The notes under the pieces were generated by a model. It did no database searches. It saw only the letters and a list, made by a program, of their open reading frames with translations, and was not told the DNA's origin. This document shows positions 61,616-64,000 of a DNA stretch of 64,000 bases, piece by piece (within the stretch, counting starts at the first letter, position 1; the number at the start of each line of letters is the position of its first letter). The DNA is taken from NCBI GenBank assembly GCA_000940995.1, contig CP005974.1, positions 2,790,001 through 2,854,000 of the forward strand, given 5' to 3'. Origin of the DNA: Photobacterium gaetbulicola Gung47 (GTDB lineage Bacteria > Pseudomonadota > Gammaproteobacteria > Enterobacterales > Vibrionaceae). A program made the position numbers and the translations under genes.

Positions 61616-62317
61616 TTACTGTAATCCATTTACGCTTTGATATACGCATCTATTACTTACAATTCGCTCAACAAATGAAAATAGCGAGCATACAACATAA
61701 TAACCTAAGCCTGTAACGATATAGATAAAGATTAAGGAATCTGGATCACGATTAGCAATGATGCTTCCCGTTTGGGTCAACTCAACCACACCTATAATAT
61801 ATATAGCACTCGTATCCTTAAACAGTGAAATACACACACCAATCAAAGCCGGCAACATACGAATCACTACTTGTGGCGCTATAATATAAACAATAATGCT
61901 GAAACGATTTAAACCATTAACTTTGGCAATTTCGATAGTTCTATGTTCAATAGAGTTAAGCCCGCTTCTAAAGACCTCTGACATATAAGCCGTTTCAATA
62001 AAAACAATCGCGTAAAAGCCACTTTTTATCAGGCCGACGTCAATCCCAAAAAATGCAGGCAGTAAACTATAGAACCAAAAAATCATCAAAATCAAGGGTG
62101 TTGATTTTGCGCATTCAATATATATCTTACTAAAAACGCGCAGTGGCATTAAACGGCTACCACTTAGTAATGCCACCAGTAAGCCGAATACAAAACAGGT
62201 TGGAATAGCGACCAAAGCTAAGCCGAGGTTTATCATCAAACCCCCGGTTGTTGCTCCGAGTCCGAAGTAGAGGTCAGCAATAATATCCCAATAATATGAC
62301 AGCGAATTTATATCCAA
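61616..62317 (-). CDS. Polar amino acid-type ABC transporter permease
   Basis: From the TTG at 62317 the protein has 233 residues with about five hydrophobic segments and an EAA-type loop (IEHRTIEIAKVNGLNRFS) that contacts the ATPase. This is the HisMQ/GlnP family, which imports polar amino acids and similar solutes. The TTG follows GGAGG with good spacing and one base after the stop of the first permease; a TTG at 62338 is less likely. Its AT content is visibly higher than that of nifB. No ATPase or binding protein is in the window; they may lie to the right. Confidence 0.83.
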   Translation of the reverse strand: MDINSLSYYWDIIADLYFGLGATTGGLMINLGLALVAIPTCFVFGLLVALLSGSRLMPLRVFSKIYIECAKSTPLILMIFWFYSLLPAFFGIDVGLIKSGFYAIVFIETAYMSEVFRSGLNSIEHRTIEIAKVNGLNRFSIIVYIIAPQVVIRMLPALIGVCISLFKDTSAIYIIGVVELTQTGSIIANRDPDSLIFIYIVTGLGYYVVCSLFSFVERIVSNRCVYQSVNGLQ

Positions 62318-62318
62318 G

Positions 62319-63047
62319 CTATCCTCCAAGCAGATCAAATCTCGGCCATCGCAGATAGCTGAAAAGCACGTGCTCGAGTGTAATAATTGTTCTCGAAATC
62401 ACGAGACTGGAAACAATGTAGATAACCGTAACCACGGTCGTGACTTCAATGCTCGCGAACGTTATTGACTCAATTTCTTGGGACTGCCATGTTAGTTCAG
62501 GAACACTGATCAGCATCGCGAGTGATGTATTCTTAAAATTGTGCACTAAACGTAAGTTCATCGCGGGAAAAATTGAAATTAGTAGTCCTGGCACAACTAT
62601 TAACCATGCTATCTGATATTTCTTAAAACCTGAAACACGAGCAACATCGTATACGCCTCTTGGAATAGCACCATAACCTGACTTGATAACATCATTCATA
62701 TAAGGCGCACAATTAAGAGTCAATCCAGCAACCGCTGAATAAAAACCGAAATGTTGATAACCATTTATTATATCCCTTATCTCTGCAGGAAAAAGAACTG
62801 GAAACAAAATATAGCATGCAAGCATAAGAAACGGTGCGGGTGTATTCTTCAATAAATGGCAAATCACTTTAGAGATTTTTGATATTAGAATGTAATTTGA
62901 TAATTCAGCAAACGCAAAAGCCCCTCCCAACATAAGAGATAGCATGGACGAGAATATAAACAGGCCAGCTGTATAGTAAAAGCCCATTAAAAGAGAATCT
63001 AACCAAAATGGTGATAAAACAAGATCCCACCTAAACGCGTAGCTCAT
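62319..63047 (-). CDS. Polar amino acid-type ABC transporter permease
   Basis: The 242-residue protein has about five hydrophobic segments and the EAA-type loop (IPRGVYDVARVSGFKKYQ) of HisMQ/GlnP permeases. It pairs with the next gene to form the membrane channel. The ribosome site AGGTGA overlaps the stop of the upstream 49-residue gene, so translation is closely coupled. It is AT-rich like its partner. The solute is unknown; its operon suggests a substrate or product of the nitrogenase-like enzyme. Confidence 0.85.
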   Translation of the reverse strand: MSYAFRWDLVLSPFWLDSLLMGFYYTAGLFIFSSMLSLMLGGAFAFAELSNYILISKISKVICHLLKNTPAPFLMLACYILFPVLFPAEIRDIINGYQHFGFYSAVAGLTLNCAPYMNDVIKSGYGAIPRGVYDVARVSGFKKYQIAWLIVVPGLLISIFPAMNLRLVHNFKNTSLAMLISVPELTWQSQEIESITFASIEVTTVVTVIYIVSSLVISRTIITLEHVLFSYLRWPRFDLLGG

Positions 63048-63054
63048 AATTCAC

Positions 63055-63204
63055 CTAGCAGCAGCTGCTCCTCTTTCTCTTTATATTTCTCAGATCATTG
63101 TTGCGTTGATAGCCGAACTTTTTATTGAGCTCTTCTTTTGTCAACAGACGCTCCTGTAGTTGAGGGATCTTTTCTGCTTTGCTTTTTGCTTGTTCTTGAC
63201 TCAT
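63055..63204 (-). CDS. 49-residue charged protein inside the nitrogenase-like operon
   Basis: An ATG six bases after the stop of the nitrogenase-like gene opens a 49-codon frame that ends seven bases before the permease start. The product is rich in Lys, Glu and Gln (MSQEQAKSKAEKIPQLQERL, then LTKEELNKKFGYQRNNDL) and ends in SSCC. It has no membrane segment. I do not recognise it. Tight spacing on both sides argues for a real gene; it could be a small partner or assembly factor of the complex. Confidence 0.6.
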   Translation of the reverse strand: MSQEQAKSKAEKIPQLQERLLTKEELNKKFGYQRNNDLRNIKRKRSSCC

Positions 63205-63210
63205 GATCGG

Positions 63211-64000
63211 TTAAAACCTCATTTGAATAACAGCATTAATGATTTGCTCGGCCAAAATGAGTACCCCTTTGAATCCGACATGATATTCCTCGCGCATACG
63301 TATCATCCGGGCCCCAGGATAGCTAATATTAATGTAACTCGGTTCACAGACCGTTTTGCACAATTGGTATTCAAAGTCGTTAGCCAGGAGAATGGTCGGT
63401 TTGACCGCTGTGAGCTCTTTTTTAATGACCATGTTGTCATCGGTACACACAAAACGGCAGTCTCGATGCTCATCAGCCAGCGCCTGAATATGCTCCTTGT
63501 CCGTCTCGGCCGCTTTAATGATCGCAAGGCAAGGGGTGATCCCCAGTTCGCGACTCAAGGTATACATATACGCGCTGACTTGCTCCTTGTCACCAATGAC
63601 GGCGGTGGCACTTCGCTGGGCAAGCTCCAAAGGGTTGAGGTTGGCCATTTTTCCCAGCGCCGCGCGAAAATAGGTCCGGCTGGTATCAGCGAGATCATCA
63701 TAACGCTGATGGTTATTGCGGGAAAAATACTGGTCAATGCTATCCATAAAGTGCACGCAATTTTCCAGACCGATTGGCAGTACAGGCGCCAAGTATGGCG
63801 TACCGAACGCCTGCTCAAGCTGCTTAGCCAGCGGCTCCCCTACCTCACGGTTGATACACACATTGAGCTTCGCGCGTCCAGCATCAGCTAAAGCGGCAGT
63901 TTCGCTATCGCAAAACAACAGGTTCACGGTGTATCCCGCCTCTTCCAGCAATTGCCTGATAGCACTTGCTTCATCCTTCCAGCGCGATGTCGTTCCAATA
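63211..64000 (-). CDS. Nitrogenase component 1-like protein, C-terminal part
   Basis: The gene enters from the right edge; 262 C-terminal residues are visible, to TAA at 63211. The pattern is that of nitrogenase component 1 proteins: a Rossmann-like segment (GTTSRWKDEASAIRQLLEEA), then RAKLNVCINREVGEPLAKQL, FGTPYLAPVLPIGLENC, and a second segment, AVIGDKEQVSAYMYTLSREL. The NifD cofactor Cys (KLNLVHC in NifD) aligns with an Asn here, and PIGLENC resembles the beta-type (NifK/NifN/BchB) chain. It is not a standard NifD, K, E or N sequence as far as can be judged. It heads the visible part of the operon that ends in nifB. Confidence 0.78.
   Translation of the reverse strand, partial: IGTTSRWKDEASAIRQLLEEAGYTVNLLFCDSETAALADAGRAKLNVCINREVGEPLAKQLEQAFGTPYLAPVLPIGLENCVHFMDSIDQYFSRNNHQRYDDLADTSRTYFRAALGKMANLNPLELAQRSATAVIGDKEQVSAYMYTLSRELGITPCLAIIKAAETDKEHIQALADEHRDCRFVCTDDNMVIKKELTAVKPTILLANDFEYQLCKTVCEPSYINISYPGARMIRMREEYHVGFKGVLILAEQIINAVIQMRF

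Noticed and set aside
57010..63951. Standard nitrogen-fixation (nif) cluster
   Set aside because: Only NifB is canonical; the other genes are not normal nif members. It is kept as nitrogenase-like until the sequence to the right is seen.
1..64000. tRNA, rRNA, CRISPR array or insertion sequence
   Set aside because: No cloverleaf-like gene, rRNA segment, regular spaced repeat or transposase was seen on either strand.

Overview
The window reads as chromosomal DNA of a marine gammaproteobacterium of the family Vibrionaceae, possibly Photobacterium or a close relative. Pointers are the divergent torS/torT pair, the DUF3157 and LprI-MliC proteins, a NorM-type MATE pump, and scattered copies of a palindromic repeat beginning TATACCCAAG. 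This is inference from gene content; no rRNA, tRNA, CRISPR array, insertion sequence or intact prophage gene was seen.

Layout: (1) 1-3083 holds the end of a probable yqeC, then yqeB, a MauE/DoxX-like membrane protein and a periplasmic rhodanese, the maturation side of selenium-dependent molybdenum hydroxylases. (2) 3117-10315 holds purine genes: an 8-oxoguanine deaminase, a fused molybdopterin+FAD purine hydroxylase subunit with a separate 2Fe-2S subunit, and an NCS2 purine permease. (3) 10500-19552 is mixed: lysozyme-inhibitor-like proteins, cytochrome b561, a zinc-uptake-like zevAB pair under a probable Zur operator, an IclR regulator with an arginase-fold protein that has lost metal ligands, a PTS permease and YddG. 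(4) 20002-27806 encodes a giant 2-oxoacid:ferredoxin oxidoreductase and an NfnAB-like fused flavoprotein. (5) 27983-32393 holds dodecin, a membrane glycerophosphodiesterase and small or secreted proteins. (6) 32510-41520 is the yge set: carbamate kinase, hydantoinase HyuA/YgeZ, YgeY, diaminopropionate ammonia-lyase YgeX, YgeW, and the divergent sigma-54 activator YgeV. (7) 41560-56976 is mostly housekeeping: RhlE helicase, YnjE, TorS/TorT, MgsA, a degenerate serine-recombinase-like protein beside an MFS pump, and NorM. (8) 57010-64000 is one minus-strand operon running off the right edge: a nitrogenase component 1-like protein (partial), a 49-residue protein, two polar-amino-acid-type ABC permeases, a DapA-family aldolase, a molybdopterin oxidoreductase and a near-canonical NifB.

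How the parts may work together: regions 1, 2 and 6 make up most of the anaerobic purine/urate breakdown set known from E. coli and gut bacteria. 8-oxoguanine and xanthine would be converted to urate-type purines, opened and trimmed to 2,3-diaminopropionate (to pyruvate and ammonia by YgeX) and carbamoyl phosphate (to ATP by carbamate kinase). The pyruvate could be oxidised by region 4, giving reduced ferredoxin and NADPH.

The most unusual part is region 8. A NifB that would make the nitrogenase cofactor precursor is co-transcribed with a nitrogenase-like subunit, a solute importer, an aldolase and a molybdoenzyme. That is not a standard nif layout and points to a nitrogenase-like reductase acting on an imported small molecule.
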